64,000 nt of DNA. Source: Hygrocybe punicea (Eukaryota; Basidiomycota; Agaricomycetes; Agaricales; Hygrophoraceae). Below are positions 55,901 to 64,000 of the stretch, in pieces. The position numbers and the translations under genes are program-made. Position 1 is the first letter of the stretch, and every line of letters starts with the position of its first letter. The stretch is from the NCBI GenBank assembly GCA_963556145.1, contig OY744461.1, positions 5,156,891-5,220,890 on the forward strand, in the 5' to 3' direction. The notes under the pieces are model-generated. The model made no database searches, was not told the DNA's origin, and saw only the letters and a program-made list of their open reading frames with translations.

Positions 55901-56638
55901 ACATTGCCGGAACATATTGCACAAGATGTCCGGTCATCAATGATTCAAAAGTTTCAACAATGGAAAGGCACTGGATATGTTCCATCTAAAACTGATGCAG
56001 CCTTGAAGTGGTCAGACAGTGATCCCCTGGTGATTGCTCCTGTTGAAGTCAGTCCATGGCACATCATTGAGAAGAACAAAAATAAGCAAGCAATGATGTC
56101 AATTTCTACTCCTTTCATCCCTGCAAAAGGATCTGTTCCACTTTGGTCCAGGAAGCATTTGATTGAAACTTGTGAACTGCTGGCAGCTAATAGACAACGA
56201 ACAGATATGTCAGCTTCCCCTGCAGGTTTGCTGTGGGATGAAATCAATTACAGTTGGGCATATGATTCCATCCTGGTTATATTGTTTGATCCCTGGAAGG
56301 AAAATCATACAGCATGGTCTGAAGTATTTCATGATATGAATGATTATCTGGCTACTTTATCTGATGGCTTCTCAGATATATTGAAAGGCAATATGACATT
56401 TGTGCAAATCAGAAATCAATTAAGGACTATTTTGCATGATGAGCATCCTGAGACATATCTAATGGGACCTGTTGGAATCAGTGTTGCCAGTCTAGCCATG
56501 GAGCTTTTACATGTAGATACTGCAGTCACATGTTCTCAGCATCAATGTATAAGGTGTAAATTTGCTGAAAGACCAGTGGATAATAAACTTGGTTATGTTT
56601 TACATGGAGAAACTTCAGTTCAAGGGAAGAAAAGGTAA
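49938..56638 (+). pseudogene. Helitron Rep-helicase with C-terminal USP-like domain (block C)
   Basis: Segments in order: ANVITNPVPKLYDILPPPVD, FERTPLLVRRNKVAIALNWL, GLTGEEYSTKSVKALK (to 50372); after the hAT insertion, FPWLFPYGLGGIGN (Helitron_like_N); the Rep motifs LTLHMHMMLW (H-x-H) and AYISDYITKPG (two Tyr); helicase Walker A GMAGTGKS (about 54.45 kb), Walker B FIDEVSM, FAMTAHAAQGKTRPYNVVHL and LSRSATAAGT; then SPAGLLWDEINYSWAYDS, the start of a USP-like domain. It would have nicked DNA and unwound it for rolling-circle transposition. Lesions: the insertion at 50373-51400, frameshift or deletion near 51988, stops at 52686, 53259, 53265 and 53715, frameshifts near 54970 and 55615-55860. 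Coding ends at 56638 before the His half of the USP-like domain. Confidence 0.9.
50373..51400. mobile_element. hAT-type element (1.03 kb) inside the Helitron gene
   Basis: The termini are TAGGGCACAGCACGGGTAC and TATACCCGTGCCGTGCCTTA, with the 8-bp duplication TTAAAGGC at 50365-50372 and 51401-51408. Removing it with one duplicate restores the Helitron frame (KALK|AIALKHL). Inside: a possible gene with VVFNNDTATGVGARAPQ ending at a GTAAGC donor (about 50695), an intron of about 55 bp, and a low-complexity Asp/Thr/Arg exon. The module AACCTCGTGA..CATCAATTGATG..TTGCGAGGT occurs twice (51110 and 51208). Confidence 0.9.
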
Positions 56639-56902
56639 ATTTATGATGTAATTAGTGTTGTCCTGCATGATGATGTTGTTATAGGCCTGCGAAGTGAATT
56701 CACCTGTCCAATGCAAGTGCTAATGAAGCTAATGAAACTGTACAACATTGGTATGTGTTAGAGCAATTCTGGCCTAAATGTTCTGTATAATCAGTGCACA
56801 TAGTGAGGTGAAGAAGTTGGAATCTACTGCCAGTAACAAAAGGCCAGACATCGACAAAACCATCAAGACAGAACCTAAGTATGTGTGTCCCACTTGTGTA
56901 CC
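56639..56902. other. Short intergenic, nothing recognised
   Basis: Between the end of the Helitron coding sequence and the next minus-strand ORF. I looked for a hairpin plus CTRR Helitron 3' end and could not place one with confidence. Confidence 0.35.
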
Positions 56903-57652
56903 TTAGTAGACTTTACAGAATTGCTCCATTGGCTGTTGTTTGGTTACATGTTTTGAGTAAGCTCTAAAGTCATGTTTCCTGATCATGTTTCGAGCCAGCT
57001 GTAACTTGATCCGCAAACACTTATTAATCATTAAAATACTTGTGTGATAATGAACAGCAAAACACTCTGCTAGATTTTGATTTTGCATAATCTTTGAAAA
57101 TAATTGTATCAGTAATTTCACTATCTTCACAAGAAAACTGGTAAAATTAAATAAAGTCTTATATACTTTATGAGCATGGCTGAAATATTTTTCATCTTTG
57201 CAATCAAGTACAAAGTCATTGACTTTAACATGAATATTTGCAATATCAACCTTAAGAACACATTCTGCAGTATTTAAGCAACTATTCTTGTCTTTATGAG
57301 TAACTGTGGCTGCTTTATAGCTCAAATCACTGATTTCCCAAATAGGGGTGACTAACTTCTCATTCCAATGACTGCTGACCCACTCTGGGGTAGCCAGGGT
57401 GTAACCCACTAAATTCTCATTCCAATGACTGCTGACCCACTCTGGGGTAGCTAGGGTGTAACCCACTAAACTGCTGACCCAACTTAGGGTAGCTGAGACA
57501 TCTCTTAATCTGCTAACCCATACTGGAGTAGCCAGGATATGATGTGTATCCTTACTTATTCTGCTAACCCACTCTGGAGTAGCCAGGATGGAACGTGCAT
57601 CCTTACTTGTACTGCTAACCCAATCAGGGATAGCTATAGTATAATCTGCCAC
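56903..57652 (-). CDS. Hypothetical protein with LATPEWVS tandem repeats
   Basis: 250 codons, uninterrupted. The N-terminal 105 residues hold six units of an (L/I)A(T/I)P.WVS motif: IAIPDWVSSTSKDARS, ILATPEWVSRISKDTHH, ILATPVWVSRLRD, ATLSWVSSLVGY, then TLATPEWVSSHWNE twice, and VTPIWEIS. The C-terminal 140 residues are non-repetitive, mixed hydrophobic and Lys-rich (KVDIANIHVKVNDFVLDCKD, FNFTSFLVKIVKLLIQLFSK, IKLQLARNMIRKHDFRAY), without clear membrane spans or signal peptide. No family recognised. It is convergent with the Helitron and flanked by transposon fragments, so it may be a captured or transposon-linked gene. The length of the open frame in AT-rich DNA favours a real or recent gene, but expression is unknown. 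Confidence 0.4.
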   Translation of the reverse strand: MADYTIAIPDWVSSTSKDARSILATPEWVSRISKDTHHILATPVWVSRLRDVSATLSWVSSLVGYTLATPEWVSSHWNENLVGYTLATPEWVSSHWNEKLVTPIWEISDLSYKAATVTHKDKNSCLNTAECVLKVDIANIHVKVNDFVLDCKDEKYFSHAHKVYKTLFNFTSFLVKIVKLLIQLFSKIMQNQNLAECFAVHYHTSILMINKCLRIKLQLARNMIRKHDFRAYSKHVTKQQPMEQFCKVY

Positions 57653-58108
57653 AAATTAAAAGAGAAATTCAATATACCAAGACACAATAACAAAAAGTTT
57701 TACCTCCAGTTAATTCTTGTGTGTTGATTGTGGACTCTAATGCAGATATAATGTAAAAAGACTAAAATGAAGTAAACATGATATATTACCTAGTGGGCAT
57801 GGAGTAAAACAACTGCAAAGAGCAGTAAAAACAATAAAAAGCAGGAAAAATCTGCTTTTTTTGTCTATAAAAAGAACAGTTACTTGACCAAACAATGCCA
57901 AGCAATAGAGGGAACTCACATGGGATGGTGGATGTCCAATTTACACCTAAAAGTAAATGAGTGACATCCAAAATTAACCAAAAAACAAGAACAATATAAT
58001 CTAAAAAGGTGAAAAAATACGAAATTTCCACATACTTTGAATGGTGACAGGGAGATTGGCTGCCAAATGATAGATTATGTCAACAAATTATAATTTCCAC
58101 CAATAAAA
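57653..58108. other. AT-rich, nothing recognised
   Basis: AT-rich sequence with short oligo-A runs; small minus-strand ORFs of hydrophobic composition (57737-58031) look like chance. Confidence 0.35.
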
Positions 58109-58320
58109 GACATTACCAGTGGTCTAAGAGACAAAACAGAACCAGAAAAAGGAAAAAGTATGAAAATTCGAAGAATTTTCAACTTTTTTGTCTATAAAAG
58201 GGAATATTATGTCAGCATTGAACCCTGAATGGTCCAGGCACATCACCTGATCCAGAAAACATTTTTTCAAAGTCTAAATATGGAAAACTGAGCTTAAACG
58301 AGCCAAAAAGGTTAAAAAAC
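58109..58320 (-). repeat. 0.2-kb repeat, partner of 7211-7420
   Basis: The reverse complement matches 7211-7420, with the inner pair AAAATTCTTCGAATTTT and a TTTTATAGACA word. Near 58160-58190 the sequence is itself partly self-complementary (GAAAATTCGAAGAATTTTC). Not coding. Confidence 0.65.
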
Positions 58321-58675
58321 ACGGCATTTACCACCTGATAATCCCACATATCCCTTATTGTAAGAAGTGCCGCACCATGTGACCTTGCCTATCTAGTTAG
58401 AATGAAAAAGTAGCTATTCCGTGTCACCCACTAAATATCCTTAAATCCCTCTGGGACTTCGCAGTTTTTGAGCAGTCTGAGTGTCCTATGTCGGTCTGAT
58501 GGCTGTCACCTATATTCGGCAACTACCGTCACAACTCCGCCGTCGATCAAACCTTCATGCTCACTGTGCACAACGACGAGCTCAATAACTTGCTCACGAC
58601 GCCTTAAAAAATTCTGAAAAAATATAGAAAAAATGCGCATAAAATTGTCTGATGTTGTGGTAGATTATAAATGCC

Positions 58676-60734
58676 CTAGCCCCCAGCTGAAACTGCCAGA
58701 ACGCCCTCCAAGGTCTCTGCAACACCGTCAATCTCTTCATCACTGTAATCCTCCCCAGAATCATCAGAATTGGCTGCACGTTCAGAGGTCTTCGCATGCC
58801 CAGGCTTCGGCGGCGTAATGGGTTGCCTGCATCCAGATATGCTGCCTGTGAATCGTGGATTCCGGGATAGCTTCAGCAACTTATTGAGATGACGTGGATC
58901 AAAGCAGCTCCGCCCTTGATGATGGAGGAAGATCTGGTGAGCAAGCATTGGATTAGTCTTACCAAGCTCTTCAACCTTCTTGGAGATGAATGCCTCTTCA
59001 TCTGGGATGTAGGTTAGAAATCACTGGATCTCAACGTTCAGCCTCTCAATCTCTGTCTTTGCCCCCTCAATCTTGAAATGCATATCAAGCGCCATGCGTG
59101 CCATTGGCGTAGCCCATGGCTTGGAGTGGACATCCTGGCGGGTGTCCCGTAGGAGGTCGAATTCGGAAAGAAATACGTACTCAATGACATTATCCCAGCG
59201 AAGTTGTTGTCGAGGGGGATTAAGTGCCACAGCAGCATGGTTGTATTTCTCGAGAGCTGTGCGAATTGCCTGTGAACAAGTCTGCAGGGCTTTTGCGATA
59301 TGTTTGCATTGCTTATATCCTGGTTATCTTTGAGATTGCGTCTGTGTGTTGGCATTAATGAATACTTACCAGTCTGAGACATGTTCATTTTCGTGAGTTC
59401 AAACAGCCGGGCAACCACCAAAGACTCTAGCAAATCCATAGCCTTTTGATATGTTCGCATCGCCGCCATTTTTTCCAAGGCCCTCCACTCATCCGAACCC
59501 GGCTCCCAGCGCTTCTCCCATATGCCAGCTAAGAGGAGCATTTTCTCTAAGTCTTGCACCTCCACTGTAATCTTTTCAAGCTTCTCCTGGGAGTGGCGAA
59601 TCTGCGTTTCCAGAGATCATGAGTAGGTGCGCTGCCCAGACATCAGTGATTCTTGCAGCCAAACAGCACGAGTGGAATCTAGTGCAGTCCTGGATGCGAG
59701 TCAACTCATGATAAAAAGAAAAGACAGCATGCAGAACTCACTTAATCTCTGCCATTTTTACCAGTTTACCAAAATATTCCAGTTGTATTGTCTCCTGCAG
59801 CGGCTCCTTCTTCAAAGATGTGAGGTAAATTCTTTCTTCTTCGAGCCATTGTTCAAATACCTCCCTCGAATTTACATTCAACTCGACCATCAATTTGTGC
59901 AAGGCAGGCTGGGTGTCAAGGATAGTGAGTGCTTGATGGTAATTATTGACAAGGAAGTCCGAGAGCTGGGCATAGGTATCGAAACGATCAAGTTGCGCAA
60001 AGTAAGTTGAGAGGGCTTGATGTCGATGAAAACGGCTGGAGTAGCGGTTCCCGCTAGCTAAAGCGTTAGGTTTGGAGAACAGCCGCTCACAACCCTCAAG
60101 ATCTTCGAGGCCTAGCCCCTTAACATAGGTACCAAGGTTTCGAAGCTGACAGATGCGGTTGTGGGCATGGCCGTGAAAGAGCCCAATGAGGGATTTGAAG
60201 TTCATTGATTTGGCCAGAAGCCCTAAGGAGCTGCTAGCCAGGGTCATTCCAAATCCACACCCAATATCATAGCCTATCCCAAGGTCTGCGCCCAGATGCT
60301 CAATAAGATACTCTGCAACAGCAAGAGGGTATTTAGAACTGAGCCCAGGGAATCATTAATAAATACTACGCTGACTCAATGTCCGACACTCACAGTTCCC
60401 CGCTTTTCACCATATCTACTGCAATGAGGACAAAATTATGGTGGCATAAAGCAACGAAGATCCCAGTCTCTTCAAAGATGCCCCACATCTTCGAGTCCTT
60501 GTCGTGCACCATGTTGTACCACTGTGGGGCACACGGAGTCTTGTCAGCGTCATCCAGGTCAATTTGAGGTTGTACAAGTGGCTCCTGCATGACTACGTGA
60601 TCCCATCGGTCAACGCACTTGTGAGGTAGGAAGTATCCAGTGGTGCCATCACGTAGGTCAAGGTGCTCTGAAGAGGTGCCACCATTTTCGCCCGATCCCC
60701 AAGTACCACACCTTACAGCATATCTTTTCCACAA
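58676..60734 (-). pseudogene. KDZ transposase, 5'-truncated remnant
   Basis: Minus-strand exons carry the C-terminal two thirds of a KDZ transposase: LPHKCVDRWDHVV, KMWGIFEETGIFVALCHHNFV, VDMVKSGEL, (intron about 60305-60390) HLGADLGIGYDIGCGFGMTL, GLFHGHAHNRICQL, LGLEDLEGCERLFSKPNAL, FLVNNYHQALTILD, EQWLEEERIYLTSLKKEP, then WEPGSDEWRALEKMAAM, VVARLFELTKMNMSQTGK, LRWDNVIEYVFLSEFDLLRD and a C-terminal acidic tail (DDSGEDYSDEEIDG). No stop is obvious within the exons; introns have GT..AG ends. The N-terminal part is absent: coding stops at 60734, where a 44-bp minisatellite begins. It is the same family as 11272-14977 but clearly diverged. Without the N-terminus it is probably dead. Confidence 0.82.
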
Positions 60735-60744
60735 GACATGGCTC

Positions 60745-61290
60745 AGCCGAGATGGACAATTCCCACTCTGAGTGGGCCAGCCAATCTCGGCCGACCAATA
60801 TCTTTCTCCAGGGGAGATGGCTTGGCTGAGGGGTCTATGTTCTGAGGGACATGAGTTGGCCGAAGCAGGGGCATATATTGGCCAACCGGTCTAGATATTT
60901 TGGCTGGCCATGGGAGATGGATTGGCCGATGGGTCTGGGTATTTCGGCTGGCCATGGAACATGGATTGGCCAACTAGTCTGGGCATTTCCGCTGGCCATG
61001 GAACATGGATTGGTCAACCACACTGGGTATTTCCACTGGCCATGGAACATGGATTGGCCAACCAGTCTGGGTATTTTGGCTGGCCATGAAAGGTAGATTG
61101 GACAATGGAACTGGGTATTTCGGCTGGCCATGGAACATGAATTGGCCGACCGCACTGGGTATTTTCACTGGCCATGGGAGGTGGATTGGCCGATTTGTAT
61201 TGGTATATTGGCTGGCTATGGTGCATGAGTTGGCCAAATCTCTGGGTATATTAGCTGGCTATAGCACTTTAGTTAGCTGAAGTGGGTGGG
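60745..61290. repeat. 44-bp minisatellite (CTGGCCATGGAACATGGATTGGCC)n
   Basis: Units of exactly 44 bp begin at 60902, 60946, 60990, 61034 and so on: G(G/C)CTGGCCATGG, AACATGGATTGGCC, (A/G)A, variable C/A/G, CTGGGTATTT. The array decays toward 61680, where TTGGC/GCTGGCC words are still frequent. It abuts the truncated KDZ copy. Confidence 0.85.
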
Positions 61291-61299
61291 TACACAGGC

Positions 61300-62252
61300 T
61301 GGCCCTAGGAAGGACATTGGCTAATGTTAGGGATATTCCAGTTATACATGGAACACAAATTGACAACAGTTTGTGGTATATTTGGCTCGCCATAGGACAT
61401 AGTCATCATAGGTTGGCCAATCCTCATTAGTATATTGGCCGATCACACATGGGTCACTGGCTCCTTTGAGTCTTTTGGCTGCTCATGCGACATGGGTTGG
61501 CCAATATTATGGATACATCAGCTGCCCATGGGGTTAGCCTACACTAGGAATACATTGGCTGGTTATGGGACATGAGTTAGCTGATCCTATCAAGTCTTTG
61601 GTTGGCTGTGGGCCATGGAGTGGCCGGCCTGAGATACATTGGCCAGCCATGATATGGTTGGCTGACAATCTGACTTAAGGTTTGGTTGAGGCCGATAACA
61701 TTCAATACATTCATTCTAAGCCAGTCACAGCTTAACACTACAACAAGTACTGCTACTGTGAATTCACAAACACATCTGAAAGGACCAAAAGCAAGACCCC
61801 CAAGCCATTCAGTCTTGATCTCAAAGGAGGCTCTTCTCCTTCTTGATCAAGACTGACTGACAAAGAAAACACTACCAAAATCTTTGCAAACACATAACCA
61901 AAAATATGTTGACATAAACACTCATATCAGCCACACTAAGAACATTACCTGGTCTCAATGTCACTAATGGGAGGCTTACAAATAATAATGAGGTTTACCT
62001 GGTCAAATTTCAATGATGCCACCAGGCCCACTGTGACTACCAGTAGCTTGCCCGGCAAGGGAATTAGGGGGGTTCACCTGCTCTTTCATTCTTGGAGGCC
62101 TGTACAGTGGCAAGCAGTACTTTCTGGGGGCCAGACACCAACAGTTGGCACGCAAAGATGCCACAATATTCATTCAAGTTGAATAGCTCAGTTCAAAAAA
62201 AGACACTGTCAGTAATGGGATAATACACATTAATCTCTCATCTGCATGCAAA
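61300..62252. other. No gene recognised
   Basis: Decayed TTGGCC-rich repeats to about 61680, then unique-looking sequence. Short plus-strand frame 61958-62182 has no recognisable features. Confidence 0.4.
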
Positions 62253-62627
62253 CACAGGAGACAGATGAGGATTTTTTGCCATCAAAGAATATTGCGATCT
62301 CCACTCAAATATTGACATTATTTTTGTTGTTATTATAAGTCCGAAAAATGTTGTAAAAAGTAAGGTTAGTATTCACACCAAAGATAGTGCAGCAAAATTT
62401 TAGATTATTTACTCTCCAGATGTTCAGGCACAAAGCCACATGCCTGAATGTCTGGAGACCAAATAGTTTAAAATTTTGCCTGCACTGTCTTCAGTGTGAA
62501 TACTACTTTTAGATAACCTTATTGTTTACAACCTTTTCAGACTTATGATAACAACACAAATAATTTCAATATTTAAGTGAATATCGCAATATTCTTTGAT
62601 GGCAAAAATCCTCATCTGTCTCCTGTG
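62253..62627. mobile_element. 375-bp palindromic MITE
   Basis: CACAGGAGACAGATGAGG at the left is mirrored by CCTCATCTGTCTCCTGTG at the right, and most of the length pairs (TTTTGCCATCAAAGAATATT, GTAGTATTCACAC, CAGGCA..TGCCTG at the centre). AAA stands on both sides, compatible with a 3-bp duplication but too simple to rely on. It is related to the element at 19200-20186 by the ends and the CTGGAGACCAAATAGT centre. Confidence 0.75.
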
Positions 62628-63008
62628 AAACATAACAAAGAACATACCACAGTAATAAAGTAGTCTGTGAAGTGATGAATATGAGGGAGGAAATCACATA
62701 CCAGTTAAGACAATAACACTCCAGAATCTCTGGTTATTGCCTGGTACAATAACCAAGGATCCTGTAGTGTCACCAAAGGTGGTAGTAGTAGTTGTGAGGT
62801 AAGAAGAAAATAACCATGTTTGATGGTCTTGTACTTATTTGTTCATGTGACTTAACGTGTTTGTTGATCACATGTCACAAAGTGTGATGTCACGTTGGGC
62901 CGTCCAAATGTTACATCACACTTGTGACATGTCGCGTCTCATCAATCATGTGACCTGTCATGTTGCATTAATCATGTGACACGTGAGTGGTAATAATCAT
63001 CATATTCC
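62628..63008. other. Intergenic with many GTGACATGT-type words
   Basis: Contains repeated CATGTGAC/GTCACATG words (62850-62990) that pair with each other; no gene. Confidence 0.4.
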
Positions 63009-63103
63009 GAGGGCAGGAATCCTGCCCTCGTCTCACTATGTATAATAGGTACAAAATACAATAATAATGATATAACGAGGGCAGGGAATCACCCTGCCCT
63101 CGT
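63009..63103. repeat. Duplicated CGAGGGCAGG hairpins
   Basis: CGAGGGCAGGAATCCTGCCCTCG (63009-63031, cited here in two halves CGAGGGCAGG and CCTGCCCTCG) and a close copy at 63077-63103, 68 bp apart, each followed by TCTCA. Each folds into a GC-rich stem of 10-11 bp. They could be the end signals of the triplet-rich element to the right; unproven. Confidence 0.5.
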
Positions 63104-63119
63104 CTCATTGCTGAGCCAC

Positions 63120-63990
63120 CTGGACGGTCGGGTTCATTACCACCGCTGCTGTTGCCGTTGCCATTGCCGTTGTAGTGTCTGCTGCTGCTGCTGCCATTCA
63201 CGCTGCCGTTGCCGTTGCCGCTGCTGCTGCTGCTGCTGCCATTGCTGTTGCCGCTGCTGCTGCTGCTGCTGCCGTTGCCGTTGCCGCTGCTGCCGTTGCC
63301 GTTGCCGCTGCTGCCGTTGCCGTTGCCGCTGCTGCCGTTGCCGTTGCCGCTGCTGCCTTTGCCGTTGCCGCCGTTGCCATTGCCATTGCGGCTGCTGCTG
63401 CTGTTCATGCTGCTGGTGCTGCTGCCGTGGCCAGTGCGGCTGCTGTTGCCGTTCCCAGTTCCGGTCCCGCTGCTGCTGCCGTTCCTGGTCCTGGTCCTGG
63501 TCCTGGTCCTGCCGCTGCCTCGCCATCTTTGTTGCTGTCCTCATTGTTGTTGTTGCCATCCACGCTGTTGTTGTTGCCGTCCACACTGTCATCGTTCCTG
63601 TGCTTGCTGTCATCGTTGCTGTCCCCGTGGTTGTCGTTCCGGTCCCCGTGGTTGTCGTTCTGGTACTCGTGGTTGTCGTTCCGGTCCCCTGCCGCTGCTG
63701 CCGCTGTTCGGGCTGCTGCTGCTCTTGCCATTGCCGTTGCCGTTGCAGGCTTCACCTCGGCACAGTAACGACTGCAAGGCATTAGTAGTACATAAAATAA
63801 GCAAAAAATCACTGATGACTTACCGTTGTCATCCTTTTCTTCCTCACCGTCGTCCGCGTCTGGGTCTTCGTCGTCTGGGTCTTCATCATTGTCGACCACG
63901 TCCGCATCTGCGTCAACCCTGTCTTTGTCTCCGCCAACCCGGTCTCCATCGTCCATGCCATCCCCATACCGTTGTGGATCCTGTCTCCCA
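63120..63990. repeat. Triplet-rich (GCT/GCC/GTT) low-complexity tract
   Basis: 63130-63440 is built of GCTGCTGCC, GTTGCC and similar triplets, with five copies of a 21-bp unit GCTGCTGCCGTTGCCGTTGCC (63272-63356). 63490-63700 has GTCCTG and GTTGTCGTTCC.GTCCCC repeats, and 63810-63990 encodes an acidic chain on the minus strand (DDEDPDADDGEEEKDD). A possible intron (donor GTAAGTCATCAG on the minus strand near 63825) separates the last two. The composition is like that of the hAT-type elements at 29-31, 40 and 51 kb, so another such element probably begins here and runs off the right edge. Confidence 0.6.
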
Positions 63991-64000
63991 TCGTCGTCCT

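Noticed and set aside
56640..56900. Helitron 3' terminus (hairpin plus CTRR)
   Set aside because: Several CTAG/CTAA words exist but no convincing GC-rich hairpin directly precedes them, so no end was assigned.
43851..61290. CRISPR arrays
   Set aside because: The 102-bp, 44-bp and 147-bp repeats have no unique spacers; they are head-to-tail satellites in a eukaryotic genome without cas genes.

Overview
The window looks like a transposon-packed stretch of a basidiomycete fungus, most likely an agaricomycete. Three things point there: genes cut by many short GT..AG introns (about 40-90 bp), KDZ-type transposases, and several conserved repeated-protein families that I know only from basidiomycete genomes. 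I saw no bacterial features, no rRNA or tRNA, and no CRISPR.

Layout. 1-1.2 kb: pyrimidine minisatellite and the end of a transposon-associated hypothetical gene (-). 1.4-3.1 kb: repeat copies. 3.6-6.0 kb: an intact-looking pogo-type DDE transposase (-). 7.4-8.5 kb: a truncated Helitron helicase. 8.6-10.9 kb: a basidiomycete repeat-family gene (-) and an RNase H1 N-terminal (viroplasmin-like) gene (+). 11.3-15.0 kb: a KDZ transposase pseudogene with a 372-bp hAT MITE in an intron. The block from 3.1 to 15.1 kb is bracketed by about 0.75-kb inverted repeats. 16.5-20.2 kb: LTR pieces, repeats and inverted-repeat elements. 20.3-23.8 kb is the only host-gene island: AP-1 clathrin adaptor mu (8 exons) and a divergent gene of unknown function. 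24.8-27.0 kb: an unrecognised gene split in frame by an 840-bp fold-back element.

27.1-35.7 kb is one 8.6-kb palindromic composite element. Its left arm was entered by a hAT-type element that itself carries an inverted copy of the same family, which carries a 372-bp MITE. 36.7-39.3 kb: Helitron C-terminal fragment and another repeat-family gene. 39.7-40.9 kb: a 1.2-kb hAT-type element. 41.0-42.1 kb: minisatellite. 42.1-56.6 kb: a degraded Helitron Rep/helicase gene, scrambled by two in-place inversions and split by a 6.1-kb fold-back element (42.9-49.05 kb) and a 1.0-kb hAT element (50.4-51.4 kb). The 6.1-kb element holds a 4-kb array of 102-bp repeats. 56.9-57.7 kb: a repeat-containing ORF (-). 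58.7-60.7 kb: a second KDZ remnant (-). 60.7-64 kb: 44-bp minisatellite, a palindromic MITE and a trinucleotide-rich tract.

Most sequence here is therefore mobile DNA nested in mobile DNA. The strongest evidence comes from target-site duplications that I could match by eye: 8 bp at the hAT-type elements and 3 bp at the CACAGGGTGC fold-back family. The best candidates for something undescribed are these: the fold-back element that grew a higher-order satellite; the nested self-insertion; the low-complexity coding cassette and the CCTCGCGA..TCAATTGA..TCGCGAGG module shared by elements with different termini; and the locally inverted Helitron gene.
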